Position numbers and translations under genes: made by a program
NCBI GenBank assembly: GCA_900766135.1
Contig: CAAFUF010000038.1
Span: forward strand, 1 to 64,000
DNA length: 64,000 nucleotides
Reading direction: 5' to 3'
From: Paenibacillaceae bacterium
Lineage (GTDB): Bacteria; Bacillota; Bacilli; Paenibacillales; Paenibacillaceae
Shown: one piece after another, positions 1 through 9,675 of the stretch
Position numbering within the stretch: the first letter of the stretch is position 1
Layout: each line of letters starts with the position of its first letter
Notes under the pieces: model-generated
Seen by the model: the letters and a program-made list of their open reading frames with translations, nothing else
What the model was told of the DNA's origin: nothing
Database searches by the model: none

Positions 1-8
1 AACAAAGT

Positions 9-52
9 AAAATAGTCGGCCAGGAATAGAGTGTCCTAGCCGACTATTTTTT
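9..52. terminator. Rho-independent terminator, possibly bidirectional
   Basis: Two arms at 9-25 and 34-50 pair almost perfectly (AAAATAGTCGGC against GCCGACTATTTT, then AGGA against TCCT). A T run follows on the plus strand at 45-52, and the A/T-rich outer stem gives a U run on the minus strand too. It lies downstream of the minus-strand chemotaxis gene and of whatever gene lies left of the window. Confidence 0.75.
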
Positions 53-136
53 CAAGCAGGACACATTTCAGTCCCTTGAGTAATTTGATTTACTACCTTT
101 TGGGACAGCCCCTTTTCATCAAAAATCAACTAGTAC

Positions 137-1417
137 TTACAGCTTAAACACGTTCGTCAGCCCATTCATATTCTCGGACAATTCGACCAGCTTGCCGGAC
201 GTTTTCTCGATTTCGCCGAAGATTTGCTCCTGCGTGCCGAGTTGCCCCTGGATCTCGCCGGAAACCTGCAGCCCCGACTCGATGGTGCCGTTGACGTCCT
301 CCAGCGTTGCGGTCATTTCCTCCAGCGAGGCCGCTTGAGTGGTCACGCCGCCGGAAATTTCGGTCAGCATGGCAAAGGTGTTCTCCATGTTGTCTATGAT
401 ATGTTCGATATTGGTCTTCACGTTCTCCGATTGCGTTACGCCCTCCCGAACCTTCTCCTCGGTCTGGGCCACGGCGGCCACGACGCTGCCGGTTCGAACA
501 GTCATATCCTGAACCAGGCTGCCGATTTCCTGTAAGGAATGATTCGTATCCTCCGCCAGTTTCCGGATTTGTCCGGCGACGACCGCAAACCCTCTTCCCT
601 CTTCCCCGGCCCGGGCGGCTTCAATCGCCGCGTTGAGGGCTAACAGGTGGGTTTGTTCGGAAATCTGTTTAATGATGCTTACAACCTCGGTGATCTTCTG
701 GCTCTGCTCCTCCAGACTGAGCACTTCGCCGCTGACGTGCTTGGTGTTCGCCGCCAGCTCGTTAATGGCCTCGACGATGGAGTCTACCGATTGCTTCCCG
801 CCTTCCGCGGAATTCATGACCAATTGAGCCCGCTCGGCAATTTGGTTGGCAAGTTCCGCCGTCGTCTGCGAGTGGTTCGTAATCTCCGAAATGGCGACGG
901 CCGTTTGCTTCATGCTTTCCGCGTTTTGCGTAAATACGTTCAGCAAATGCTGGACGCCTCCGTTGATATCGTGCACTTGCCCATTGGCCTGCTCAATGAT
1001 TCGGTTCAACTCTTCCGACGACAACGTCACCCGTTCGGAGGAGGACTGGATCGTTGCGATCAGGTGTTTCAGGTTATCTCTGGCCTTCTGAAGCGACTGA
1101 ATCATCTGCCCCGCTTCCCCTTGCTGCGTCGTCCGAATTTCGGCGGATAAATCGTTCTCGGCCATGGAATTGGCCAGCTTCACGCCTTGCTTGAGCGGCC
1201 GGACCAGCAGGGCTTCGGAGATCAGAGCGGCCCCTACTTCAAAAATGATAAAAATGATCAACGCCTTTAACCCCAGGGAGGGCGTAATCAGCTTAAAAAA
1301 ATCATGATGTTGGCTATAGGATAACGTTACGATTAATGCGGTGTTCGAGACGAACATGGCCAAAAAGACAAGCATCATGATCCGGGTGCGGATAGAAATG
1401 TTGCGAATTCGATTCAT
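137..1417 (-). CDS. Methyl-accepting chemotaxis protein without a large extracellular sensor
   Basis: This 426-residue chemoreceptor signals to CheA/CheW in the membrane-associated chemosensory array. Two membrane helices (about residues 13-33 and 49-68) are separated by only a short loop, so there is no normal periplasmic-type ligand domain. A HAMP-like stretch follows to about 125, then the long coiled-coil signalling domain with the conserved hairpin tip (LLALNAAIEAARAGEEGRGF). The ATG is preceded by AGGTGAT on the minus strand at a normal distance. The gene stands alone, with a terminator downstream at 9-52. The short loop suggests it senses membrane or internal cues, or works with another protein; that is inference. 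It is one of three chemoreceptors in the first 12 kb. Confidence 0.9.
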   Translation of the reverse strand: MNRIRNISIRTRIMMLVFLAMFVSNTALIVTLSYSQHHDFFKLITPSLGLKALIIFIIFEVGAALISEALLVRPLKQGVKLANSMAENDLSAEIRTTQQGEAGQMIQSLQKARDNLKHLIATIQSSSERVTLSSEELNRIIEQANGQVHDINGGVQHLLNVFTQNAESMKQTAVAISEITNHSQTTAELANQIAERAQLVMNSAEGGKQSVDSIVEAINELAANTKHVSGEVLSLEEQSQKITEVVSIIKQISEQTHLLALNAAIEAARAGEEGRGFAVVAGQIRKLAEDTNHSLQEIGSLVQDMTVRTGSVVAAVAQTEEKVREGVTQSENVKTNIEHIIDNMENTFAMLTEISGGVTTQAASLEEMTATLEDVNGTIESGLQVSGEIQGQLGTQEQIFGEIEKTSGKLVELSENMNGLTNVFKL

Positions 1418-1655
1418 TTTAGCATCACCTGGCTTGATCGTAGTATGGTATAAACTAAAATCGCTCTAGCATAATTTCAATAGATCCGGGTATCTCCTCC
1501 TAGTTTCGAAATGGGTCCTAAGTTCCAAATATTACATGTGATGTACATTATATAGTTCCATTTCACTACAGTCAAATCAACGCCGGATGATGGTAAACCG
1601 CTTACAAGTCTAGTAAAATGAAATTCGTTAGGACATCAGCTTAGAATAATCGCTA

Positions 1656-1703
1656 GATAACCGGAAACATCCCGCGGCTGCCCGCGGGATGTTTCCGGTT
1701 ATC
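1656..1703 (-). terminator. Perfect 22-bp hairpin overlapping the MscS stop codon
   Basis: The arms 1656-1677 and 1682-1703 are perfectly complementary over 22 bp with a 4-nt loop. The arm at 1682-1703 contains the TAA stop of the MscS gene (1699-1701). There is no clear T run on either side, so it may end or stabilise the transcript rather than act as a classic terminator. Confidence 0.6.
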
Positions 1704-2808
1704 CCCTTGATACGGTGAAGTCCATCTCGCCGTGCGTACCCATGGCCGCTTCGAGAAATATTCGTTGCGCCGGATAAGCCAGCTTGACCCCCTCCTCCTC
1801 CAGTACCTGCATAAAGGCCAGGTTCATTTCCTGGCGCGTCGTTAAGTACTCGGCCCAAACCGTTGAGCGAGTAAAGTAATAGATAAAGATCCCTAGACTG
1901 CTCTCATTGAACTCCGTAAACTTGACCAGAATCGTGCCCGGATCGATTTGCGGGTCCTCTTGGAGCAGTTGTTCGATTCTGCGAATGGCCGCCGACAACC
2001 GTTCCCGGTCGGAATCCAGAGCCACGCCAAGCGTGAAGTTCACTCTTCGCTTGCCCATCTTGCTCCAGTTCGTGATCGGCTGATCCGCCAGCGCGGCGTT
2101 GGGCAAGGTAATCACCGCATCTGCGAACGTGCGAATTTTGGTGCTGCGAAAGGTAATGTCCTCCACCACGCCTTCGGCGGTTGGCGTCAAAATCCAGTCG
2201 CTTTTCGCAAAAGGCTTTTCCAGAATGATGACAATGCCTCCGATGATGTTCCCTAACGTGTCTTTGGCCGCCAAGGCAACGGCTAAACTGCCCAACCCCA
2301 TGCCTGCCACCAGTCCATTGATGCTGAATCCCCACTCGGCCCCAATTAAGGCCACGGTTAATATAACCACGACGATACGCAAGACTTTCGATAAGAATGG
2401 AATGAGCATGCTCGCATCGTCTAATCTAATTTTACGGCTAAGTCCCTCCAGCATCACCGAGGATTGAGCCGATAGAATATACATCCCCCAGCCGCTTAGG
2501 GCGATGACGCCGCTGCGGAACAAGGGATTCAGGCCTGCGGCGATTTCCCAACTGCGCGGAAGCAGATATTTCAGCCCCATGTAAACACCGATCAAAGTGA
2601 ACAACCACCGAAAGGGTCGTTCAAGGACTTGTCTCCATAATTCTCCCCTGGCGGACGCCGGGGAGCTTCTCCGGTTCAGCAGGGCAAAGGCCAATTTGAC
2701 GAGTCCTTTGCTAAACAACGCGAATAGCGCCATAATGGCGATGGCAATCCCTAGTTTCGCCCATCCAAGCTGACCGAACGACTCTAAGAATCTTCCCCCC
2801 TCGTTCAT
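1699..2808 (-). CDS. MscS-family small-conductance mechanosensitive channel
   Basis: This 369-residue membrane protein should release solutes when membrane tension rises on hypo-osmotic shock. Four hydrophobic helices are visible, at about residues 16-38, 68-85, 100-116 and 138-165. The last leads into the Gly/Ala-rich pore helix typical of MscS (GMGLGSLAVALAAKDTLGN, about 170-190) and the beta domain. The C-terminal alpha/beta domain runs from about 240 to 350. The extra N-terminal helices make it longer than E. coli MscS (286 residues) and closer to the YnaI/YbdG type. AAGGAGG precedes the ATG on the minus strand. The stop codon sits inside a 22-bp hairpin. Confidence 0.9.
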   Translation of the reverse strand: MNEGGRFLESFGQLGWAKLGIAIAIMALFALFSKGLVKLAFALLNRRSSPASARGELWRQVLERPFRWLFTLIGVYMGLKYLLPRSWEIAAGLNPLFRSGVIALSGWGMYILSAQSSVMLEGLSRKIRLDDASMLIPFLSKVLRIVVVILTVALIGAEWGFSINGLVAGMGLGSLAVALAAKDTLGNIIGGIVIILEKPFAKSDWILTPTAEGVVEDITFRSTKIRTFADAVITLPNAALADQPITNWSKMGKRRVNFTLGVALDSDRERLSAAIRRIEQLLQEDPQIDPGTILVKFTEFNESSLGIFIYYFTRSTVWAEYLTTRQEMNLAFMQVLEEEGVKLAYPAQRIFLEAAMGTHGEMDFTVSRG

Positions 2809-2865
2809 CGTTATAGCACCTCCTTAAAATAAAGTGCCATTATAACATTAGGTCATGTAAATTGT

Positions 2866-3750
2866 CTAAATAGACCGTGGTCCCCGCGCTAATTCCATGA
2901 ACACTTCCATTGCCTTGGTGTAAAAAGGAGAGGCCTGGGTAACTAGCGAAAATTGACGGTAGTACGGCAAGCCTTCCATTTCCAGCAGCCGCAGTGTTCC
3001 GAGCGCCATTTCCTTTCGCACCGCCGCTTTGGACAGCAAGCTGATCCCAAGCCCCGCCTCCACCGACTCCTTAATAATTTGCGTACTGCCGAATTCCATC
3101 AATCGCTCAGGGTGAAAATGATGATGGGCAAACAGATGATCCGCCGCTTCGCGTGTCCCCGAGCCGGCTTCCCGGACGATCCAGATCTCTTCGCGCAAGT
3201 CGACAAGGCGAAGGTCCCTCCGCTCGGCATAACGGTGTCCGGCCGGGACGACCACGTACATCGCGTCGTCGGCGATCGGCACGATCCGGTAGCGTTCATC
3301 CCGAATCTCCCCCTCAATGATGCCAACGTCCAGTTGGCGGCTTCCCACCAAATCCACGATCTCCTTGGAATTTCCGATGGTGATCGTCGGTTTAATGCCG
3401 GGATACCCCGCCATCATCTCCGCCAATACATGCGGCAGCACGTACTCCCCGTAGGTATAACTGGCGCCGATCGACAAATCCCCTCGCGCCGCGTGTTTCA
3501 TGTCGTCGATGAGATACTGCATACGCGCATACAACCCGGAAATTTCCCGGGCATGATGATAGACGATTTGTCCCGCCGGGTTCAAGCGCACATATTTATT
3601 GCTGCGATCAAGCAGCTTCGTTCCAAGAGCCTGCTCCAGAGAACGGATATATTGGCTCACTGCCGGCTGCGTCATATGCAACATTTCAGCTGCCCGGGTA
3701 AAGCTTTGCTTCTCCGCTACGGTAAGGAATACCTCAAGTGCCGGATCCAT
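2866..3750 (-). CDS. LysR-family transcriptional regulator, CysL/YeiE-like
   Basis: The protein has about 294 residues: an N-terminal winged helix-turn-helix (about residues 15-65, with FTRAAEMLHMTQPAVSQYI) and a periplasmic-binding-protein-like effector domain from about 90. The open frame extends upstream to 3834. I chose the ATG at 3750 because GAGGAGG stands just before it and LysR proteins begin a few residues ahead of the HTH. It is divergent from the YeiH-type transporter at 3882, the usual arrangement of a LysR protein with its target. Sulfur-compound control is suggested by CysL/YeiE relatives but is inference. Confidence 0.9.
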   Translation of the reverse strand: MDPALEVFLTVAEKQSFTRAAEMLHMTQPAVSQYIRSLEQALGTKLLDRSNKYVRLNPAGQIVYHHAREISGLYARMQYLIDDMKHAARGDLSIGASYTYGEYVLPHVLAEMMAGYPGIKPTITIGNSKEIVDLVGSRQLDVGIIEGEIRDERYRIVPIADDAMYVVVPAGHRYAERRDLRLVDLREEIWIVREAGSGTREAADHLFAHHHFHPERLMEFGSTQIIKESVEAGLGISLLSKAAVRKEMALGTLRLLEMEGLPYYRQFSLVTQASPFYTKAMEVFMELARGPRSI

Positions 3751-3796
3751 TTCCGTTACCTCCTCATTTCCAACCGGTAAGTTCATAATCGAATGC

Positions 3797-3834
3797 TTAT
3801 CATATTTATATATATGAATTATTTTACTTATCAT
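3797..3834. promoter_or_regulatory. Probable LysR operator region between lysR and yeiH
   Basis: The divergent intergenic region is very AT-rich. It carries a direct repeat TTATCAT at 3797-3803 and 3828-3834, starts 31 bp apart (about three helical turns), with the near-palindrome CATATTTATATATATG between them. This is the expected position for autorepression and activation by the LysR protein. The repeat is seen in the sequence; its function is inferred. Confidence 0.35.
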
Positions 3835-3881
3835 TAAAGCCGGATTAAGCTAAAAAAGCAAATCAACGGAGGTGATTTCAC

Positions 3882-4973
3882 ATGGCAACTCCTCTAATTC
3901 CACCGAAAGCGGTGTTGGCAACACCCGAAACCATGAAAAAAGCCGATCTCCTGTTCGGAGGCATCGGCTTTACGCTTGTGATCGCCATGCTCGGCTTCGG
4001 ACTCGCTCAACTGCCCGGCTTCAACCGGATCGGGCAGCTTGGTTGTTCGATCTTGCTAGCCGTCCTGTACCGGCAATTCGTCGGATACCCGGAAGCCTTG
4101 CGTCCGGGTATCCGGTTCGCTTCCCGACAGCTGCTACGTCTAGCCATCGTTCTGTTTGGGCTGAAGCTGAATCTCGATGTCGTGTTGCAGCAGGGCTTTC
4201 CTCTGCTGGCGCGGGATGCCGCAACCATCGCCTTCAGCATCGTCGCCACTCTGCTGATTGGGAAATGCCTGAAAGCGGATTTCTCCCTCTCCCTGCTGCT
4301 GGGCATCGGCACCGGGGTGTGCGGAGCGGCGGCGATCGCGGCCGTTTCGCCGATCCTCAAAACCAAGGAAGACGATACCGCCATCGGCGCAGGATTGGTG
4401 GCTTTCGTCGGCACGCTGTTTTCCGTGGGGTATACGCTGCTTCGGCCGTTGCTTCCAATGTCCGAGCTTCAATATGGAGCTTGGAGCGGTGTCAGCCTGC
4501 ACGAGATCGCCCATGTGGTGCTCGCCGCCGAGCCGGCCGGCCCGGATGCCCTGGCCGTCGCTTTATTAGCCAAATTAGGCCGCGTATTTCTGCTCATTCC
4601 GCTTAGCTTCCTGCTGATGTATGGCATGAAGCGGGCCAATAGAAAATGGTCGCTAATCCCCACCGCCGAGAACCCGGTCACCGGATACGGACCCCCACCG
4701 CGGGCCGCCGTCCCGTTCCCCTGGTTCCTGCTCGGTTTTATCTCGGCCAGCGTGATCGGAACCTATGCGTTGGGTACATGGATCCCTGTGAAGGATGCGT
4801 CTCTTACCGGTATCTCCACAGTGACCGGCTTTCTGCTGACGATGGCCATGGTTGGCCTAGGGCTGAACGTCAACCTGCGGGAGCTCCGATCCAAAGCGCT
4901 CCGGCCGCTGCTGGCGATGCTGATCACGTCAGCGCTGTTGTCAGCCGGGACCTGGTTCTCGCTTACACTTTAA
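3882..4973 (+). CDS. YeiH/UPF0324-family membrane exporter (putative sulfate/sulfite exporter)
   Basis: This 363-residue integral membrane protein has about ten hydrophobic segments spread over its length. It carries the family signatures ending in LLGIGTGVCGAAAIAAVSPI (about residues 140-160) and GVSLHEIAHVVLAA (about 205-218). A GGAGGTGA ribosome binding site precedes the ATG. Related proteins are annotated as putative sulfate exporters, and the divergent LysR regulator fits control of sulfur metabolites; the substrate is not shown by the sequence. The last 11 bp overlap the end of the convergent chemoreceptor gene. Confidence 0.85.
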   Translation: MATPLIPPKAVLATPETMKKADLLFGGIGFTLVIAMLGFGLAQLPGFNRIGQLGCSILLAVLYRQFVGYPEALRPGIRFASRQLLRLAIVLFGLKLNLDVVLQQGFPLLARDAATIAFSIVATLLIGKCLKADFSLSLLLGIGTGVCGAAAIAAVSPILKTKEDDTAIGAGLVAFVGTLFSVGYTLLRPLLPMSELQYGAWSGVSLHEIAHVVLAAEPAGPDALAVALLAKLGRVFLLIPLSFLLMYGMKRANRKWSLIPTAENPVTGYGPPPRAAVPFPWFLLGFISASVIGTYALGTWIPVKDASLTGISTVTGFLLTMAMVGLGLNVNLRELRSKALRPLLAMLITSALLSAGTWFSLTL

Positions 4974-6696
4974 ATTTTCCGATCAATGCCTGCAATTCCT
5001 CGGACAACTGACTAAGCCCTTCCATGGAAGCCATCATTTCCTGTACGCCGGCATATTGCTCTTCGGTATACGCGTATACCTCGCGGGAGCCCCCTGCCGT
5101 TTGCTGCGCGACTCGGTCGATCGTAGCGATCGCTTGCACCACGTCCTCCGATTGCGAGGACCATCGCTCAACCTGTCCGGCGACCCGGCCGATCCGGCCA
5201 GCCACCTGCTCGACCGCTTGCCGGATGCGGGTGAATACCTCGCCGGCCTGATGAACCGTGGCAATGCCGGCGGCCACTTCCTGCGAACCGGCCTGCGCCG
5301 CTTCGATCACCCGCTCCATCTCGCCGCGCACGCCTTCAACCATCTCGGCTACACCTGCGGCCGCGGCCCCGGTCTCCGCCGACAGCTTCCGCACCTCGCC
5401 GGCGACCACGGCAAACCCTTTGCCGGCTTCCCCGGCCCGTGCCGCTTCGATCGAGGCGTTCAGCGACAGCATTTGGGTCTGCTTGGCGATGCCGGCAATC
5501 AGCTCGGCCGCCTCCGCGATCTGCCCGGAGCGGACGCCCAGCCGCTCGATAAACGCACGCAGCTCGTCCATTTGCCGCTGAATCGACGCCATCTGCGCCG
5601 CCGCCGACGCCACGATTTCCTCCCCGGCTCGCGTTTCATGCATGGCCGCCGCCGACTGTTGACGGGCATCGTCCGCCAGGACGGCCATCTCCCGGGCTCC
5701 GTCAGCCATTTCCGTCACTTGGGCCACGCCAAGCTCCACGCTTTGCACCTGCTCCTCACTCCCGGCCGAGATCTGGCCCATGATTTCCGAAATCTCCCCG
5801 GAGGAGGCACGGAACTGCTCCGACTGGCGGCGCAACTGTTCGGCCGAATCGGCAACCCGGCCGGCATGCCGCCCCAGATTGCCGATCATGTCCTGCCAGC
5901 TGCGTCTCATGTGGTTAAACGCGGAAGCCAGTTCGCCAATCTCGTCGCGGTTTCTCACGACCGTCTCCGCAAGGGTCAAATCGCCTTCCGCCAGTTCGCG
6001 CGCCCCCTTCACCATCACCCGCATCGGTTTGACGATCTGCCGGGACAACATGACGCCGGTCAAGACGGCAAACCCGATCGCGACGGCGCCGCATAACGCC
6101 AAAATCCACATCGTCAACGCCGATTCCTCCTGGAACTCGCCCAATTTGGCCTGAAGCTCGGTCTCCTGCAGTGTCCGCAGTTCGCCGGCGCCCTGAATCA
6201 TCGTATCCGACGTCGGGATCGCCCACATCAGGGCTTCCGCTTTCGCCAGATCCGGCTTGCCCGAATGGACGTAATCCTGCACCTTCACCAACAGGCGGGC
6301 AAACGTGGCGTTGGACTCAGACAACGAGGAGGCCACCGCCTCTTGCTCCTCCCCTGCGGAAGCGCTTACGATTTCGTCGATCAACGCGCTCAGCTCTGCA
6401 TTAGCTTCCGTCAACTGCTGCTCCTTCTCCGACGTCGGCTCCACGATATACCCGAACAGCAGGCTGTTTTGGCGCTGCGTCTCCATCTCCAGCTTGGCCA
6501 CCTGATCCAGGACCGCCGTATTTTGCTGAAGCAACTCGCTATAGTTATGATCCAGCCGGTTCAAAAATACGTAAGCCACCCCTGCAATGACTCCAACCAG
6601 CAGCGATACCGTAATAAAGGCCGCCGTCAGCTTCCGCCCCAGAGAAAACGCGTGCCGCCCGTTTCGCTGCTTTTGAGATTTCCCCTGATTCTTCAT
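4963..6696 (-). CDS. Methyl-accepting chemotaxis protein with extracytoplasmic sensor
   Basis: This 577-residue transmembrane chemoreceptor has a membrane helix at about 23-45, an all-helical sensor of about 150 residues (four-helix-bundle-like), a second helix at about 196-218, a HAMP domain to about 270, and a signalling domain with the conserved tip (LSLNASIEAARAGEAGKGF). AGGGGGG lies ahead of the ATG. Its last codons overlap the yeiH-type gene by 11 bp in convergent orientation. The ligand cannot be read from the sequence. Confidence 0.9.
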   Translation of the reverse strand: MKNQGKSQKQRNGRHAFSLGRKLTAAFITVSLLVGVIAGVAYVFLNRLDHNYSELLQQNTAVLDQVAKLEMETQRQNSLLFGYIVEPTSEKEQQLTEANAELSALIDEIVSASAGEEQEAVASSLSESNATFARLLVKVQDYVHSGKPDLAKAEALMWAIPTSDTMIQGAGELRTLQETELQAKLGEFQEESALTMWILALCGAVAIGFAVLTGVMLSRQIVKPMRVMVKGARELAEGDLTLAETVVRNRDEIGELASAFNHMRRSWQDMIGNLGRHAGRVADSAEQLRRQSEQFRASSGEISEIMGQISAGSEEQVQSVELGVAQVTEMADGAREMAVLADDARQQSAAAMHETRAGEEIVASAAAQMASIQRQMDELRAFIERLGVRSGQIAEAAELIAGIAKQTQMLSLNASIEAARAGEAGKGFAVVAGEVRKLSAETGAAAAGVAEMVEGVRGEMERVIEAAQAGSQEVAAGIATVHQAGEVFTRIRQAVEQVAGRIGRVAGQVERWSSQSEDVVQAIATIDRVAQQTAGGSREVYAYTEEQYAGVQEMMASMEGLSQLSEELQALIGKFKV

Positions 6697-6731
6697 CTAT
6701 TAACCCCCCTTGGTTTGTTCCAACGAACAAG

Positions 6732-6757
6732 GGCCGCGAGACTTGTTATCCGCGGCC
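6732..6757. terminator. GC-rich hairpin downstream of the Ca2+ ATPase
   Basis: GGCCGCG at 6732-6738 pairs with CGCGGCC at 6751-6757. The T content after the stem is modest on both strands. It lies between the minus-strand ATPase end (6860) and the start of the upstream chemoreceptor, so it could weakly end ATPase transcripts. Confidence 0.3.
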
Positions 6758-6859
6758 TATGCTTCTTCTGTTTATTCACTTGTATCATCTATCAAACCGC
6801 GGCAAGGGGGAATCCAATATTCTCCTGATTTATAGCAAAATTCTCATATTTCGCCCCCG

Positions 6860-9490
6860 CTAAGCCTCTTTCATCTTCCCGGTCCGCATAAAGATCTTGA
6901 CGAACTCATTTAGCAGCAGCGGGATCAGCGCCAATAGGATCACGAGGCCCCAGTCAGCCAAACTCAAATTTTGCACTTTAAACGCTGCGGCCAGGAACGG
7001 AACGGAGATGGAGAGAAACTGCAGCAGCAATCCGGCAACGACCGCCCCGACGAGCAGCAGGTTCGAGAACAAACCGACCGTAAAGATCGATTTGGTCGCG
7101 CTGCGTTTCGAGAACGAGTAAAACAGCTGCGACGCCGCCAGTACCACGAAGGCCATCGTCCGCGCGTAGGTCATCACATCCTCGGGAATGCCGGCGGAGC
7201 GTAAGCCATACCCATGTTCGCGAAGCCCGACGTAAAAGGCAACCAACGTCAGCGCACCGATCAACAAGCCGCCCAGCACCGCCTGCATCGCCGCTCCTCC
7301 GGCAAAAAAGCTTTCCTTCGGATCGCGCGGTTTGCGCTTCATCACGTCCTTCTCGCCAGGGTCAACCCCAAGCGCAATGGCCGGCAGCGTGTCGGTGACC
7401 AGGTTGATCCAGAGGATCTGGGTCGCCAGGAGCGGCAAGGGCCAGAAGAATAAAATCGAAGCGAGGATCGCCACGATCTCCCCGAAATTGCACGCGAGCA
7501 GGAACGTTACCGTCTTGCGAATATTGGAATAGATATTCCGACCTTCCCGGATCGCCTGGACGATCGTCGTAAAATTGTCGTCCGTCAGGATCATGTCGCT
7601 GGCGCCCTTCGACACATCGGTGCCGGTGATCCCCATCGCCACGCCGATGTCCGCCGTCTTAAGCGAAGGCGCGTCATTGACGCCGTCCCCGGTCATCGAA
7701 ACGATATTGCCTTTCGCCTTAAAGGCTTTGACGATCTTCACCTTATGCTCGGGCGAGACGCGGGCGAACACGCGGATGTTGTTGATCCTCTGGGCAAAAG
7801 CCTCGTCCGAAAGCTCGTCGATCTCCGCCCCGGTCATGCTCTGTTCCAGGGAGCTGGCGATCTCCAGTTCCTTGGCGATCGCTACGGCGGTGTTCCGGTG
7901 GTCGCCCGTAATCATCACCGGCGTAATCCCGGCCCGCTTCGCCTCGCGAATCGAATCCTTCACCTCGATCCGCGGCGGGTCGATCATGCCGACGAAGCCA
8001 AGGATCGTCAAATCCTGCTCCATTTCCTCCGTCGGCAGGAGGCGGTCCGTATCCTTGTAAGCAGCCCCGAGCACCCGGAGCGCATCGTCCGACATCGCTT
8101 CGGCCGCCTCGAGGTAGCGCTGTTTCAGTTCCTCGGTCAGCGGCACGACCTCCCCGTTCACTACGGCGGAGTTCGAAATCCGCAGCAGTTGATCGATCGC
8201 TCCTTTGGTATGGACGCGATACCCTTCCCGCGTCTGGTTGAGCGTGGACATCAGCTTGCGGTCCGAATCGAAGGGCTTCTCCGATACCCGCTTGTATTCG
8301 GCCTCCAGCGATTTTTTGAGAATGTCCAGCTGTTCGCCGTAAGCGACAAGGGCAATTTCGGTCGGGTCGCCGGTGCCCTGTCCGTTCTCGTAAGTCGCGT
8401 CGGAACAGAGCACGAACGTCTTGATCATTTCGATCGGCGCCTCGTCTCCCAGCGGCTGCGCGGTAAAATGCTTGACGACCGTCATTTTGTTCTGGGTCAG
8501 GGTTCCGGTCTTGTCGGAACAAATGATGTTGACCGATCCGAGCGTTTCGACGGCCGGCAACTTCTTCACGATGGCGTTGACGCGGGACATCCGGGTGACG
8601 CCAAGCGCCAGGACGATCGCCACGATCGCCGGCAGCCCTTCCGGAATGGCAGCGACCGCAAGGCTGATCGCGGTCAGGAACAACTCGAACAGATCCCGTC
8701 CCTGGATCAAGCCGATCACAAAGATCACGACGCAGATCCCGATGGCGATATAGCCGAGCATTTTGCCGAGCTCTTCGAGTTTTTTTTGCAGCGGGGTCAG
8801 CTCATGCGTATCTTCGTCCAAAATTTTGGCGATTTTGCCCATTTCGGTATTCATGGCCGTCCCCACGACGACTCCTTCGCCTCGACCGTAGGTCACGAGC
8901 GTGGACATGAACGCCATGTTGCTCTGATCCCCGATAGGAGTTTGAGCCTCTTGGTGCAAATCCTCCGCGTTTTTGTCCGAGGGCACGGACTCCCCGGTCA
9001 GCGCGGATTCCTCGATTTGCAGATTCGCGCTTTCGAGCAGCCGCAGGTCGGCCGGGATAAAGCGCCCGGCATCCAAAATCACGATATCGCCCGGAACGAT
9101 CTCTCCGGAATCGACCTCCTTCACATCGCCGTCGCGCCGTACCAGCGATTTGGGCGTCGTCATTTGCTGCAGCGCCTCGATGGCTTTCTCCGCCTTCTGC
9201 TCCTGAATAACCCCGATAATCGCATTCAACAGGACAACGGCCAGGATGATGACGGCATCCATGTATTCTCCGACGATGAGCGTGACGACGGCGGCGCCGA
9301 GCAGGACGTAGATCAGCATATCCTTAAGTTGGGCGAAGAAGAGCGACCACAAGCCAGGTTTCGGCTTGCCTTTGATCTGGTTCGGTCCGTATGTAGACAG
9401 CCGCTTTCCGGCTTCTCCGGAGGAAAGTCCGGCAGCGGGATCCACCTGCAGCTCTTGCAGGATGGCCTCCCGGGTTTTGGTATGCCACAT
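6860..9490 (-). CDS. P-type Ca2+-transporting ATPase (SERCA-like)
   Basis: This 876-residue membrane pump exports cations, most likely Ca2+, using ATP. It shows the N-terminal cation ATPase domain, the actuator motif TGES, the membrane Ca2+-site motif PEGLP ahead of the phosphorylation site, the phosphorylated aspartate in DKTGTLT (about D326), the hinge TGDGVNDAP and a C-terminal group of membrane helices. PEGLPAIVA is typical of PMR1/SERCA-type bacterial Ca2+ ATPases such as B. subtilis YloB. AGAGGTG precedes the ATG. The gene is divergent from the chemoreceptor at 9676. Confidence 0.93.
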   Translation of the reverse strand: MWHTKTREAILQELQVDPAAGLSSGEAGKRLSTYGPNQIKGKPKPGLWSLFFAQLKDMLIYVLLGAAVVTLIVGEYMDAVIILAVVLLNAIIGVIQEQKAEKAIEALQQMTTPKSLVRRDGDVKEVDSGEIVPGDIVILDAGRFIPADLRLLESANLQIEESALTGESVPSDKNAEDLHQEAQTPIGDQSNMAFMSTLVTYGRGEGVVVGTAMNTEMGKIAKILDEDTHELTPLQKKLEELGKMLGYIAIGICVVIFVIGLIQGRDLFELFLTAISLAVAAIPEGLPAIVAIVLALGVTRMSRVNAIVKKLPAVETLGSVNIICSDKTGTLTQNKMTVVKHFTAQPLGDEAPIEMIKTFVLCSDATYENGQGTGDPTEIALVAYGEQLDILKKSLEAEYKRVSEKPFDSDRKLMSTLNQTREGYRVHTKGAIDQLLRISNSAVVNGEVVPLTEELKQRYLEAAEAMSDDALRVLGAAYKDTDRLLPTEEMEQDLTILGFVGMIDPPRIEVKDSIREAKRAGITPVMITGDHRNTAVAIAKELEIASSLEQSMTGAEIDELSDEAFAQRINNIRVFARVSPEHKVKIVKAFKAKGNIVSMTGDGVNDAPSLKTADIGVAMGITGTDVSKGASDMILTDDNFTTIVQAIREGRNIYSNIRKTVTFLLACNFGEIVAILASILFFWPLPLLATQILWINLVTDTLPAIALGVDPGEKDVMKRKPRDPKESFFAGGAAMQAVLGGLLIGALTLVAFYVGLREHGYGLRSAGIPEDVMTYARTMAFVVLAASQLFYSFSKRSATKSIFTVGLFSNLLLVGAVVAGLLLQFLSISVPFLAAAFKVQNLSLADWGLVILLALIPLLLNEFVKIFMRTGKMKEA

Positions 9491-9675
9491 GCAGCAGCAC
9501 CTCTTTACTCAAATTTGACGGGCAATGACTTACCATTATTGTAAACCTAATCCACGGAAAATTATGATGCAATCTTCAGTATAGTAAGAACTTTGACCAG
9601 CCTATTCAAATCGTAACGAATTTTGTCGATATTTGTAGAAACATCTTACATCATAGATTGGGGAGATCGATTGAA

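Noticed and set aside
7745..9544. 599-codon plus-strand open frame
   Set aside because: It is antisense to the Ca2+ ATPase, whose motifs are all in place; long antisense frames are expected in this GC-rich DNA.
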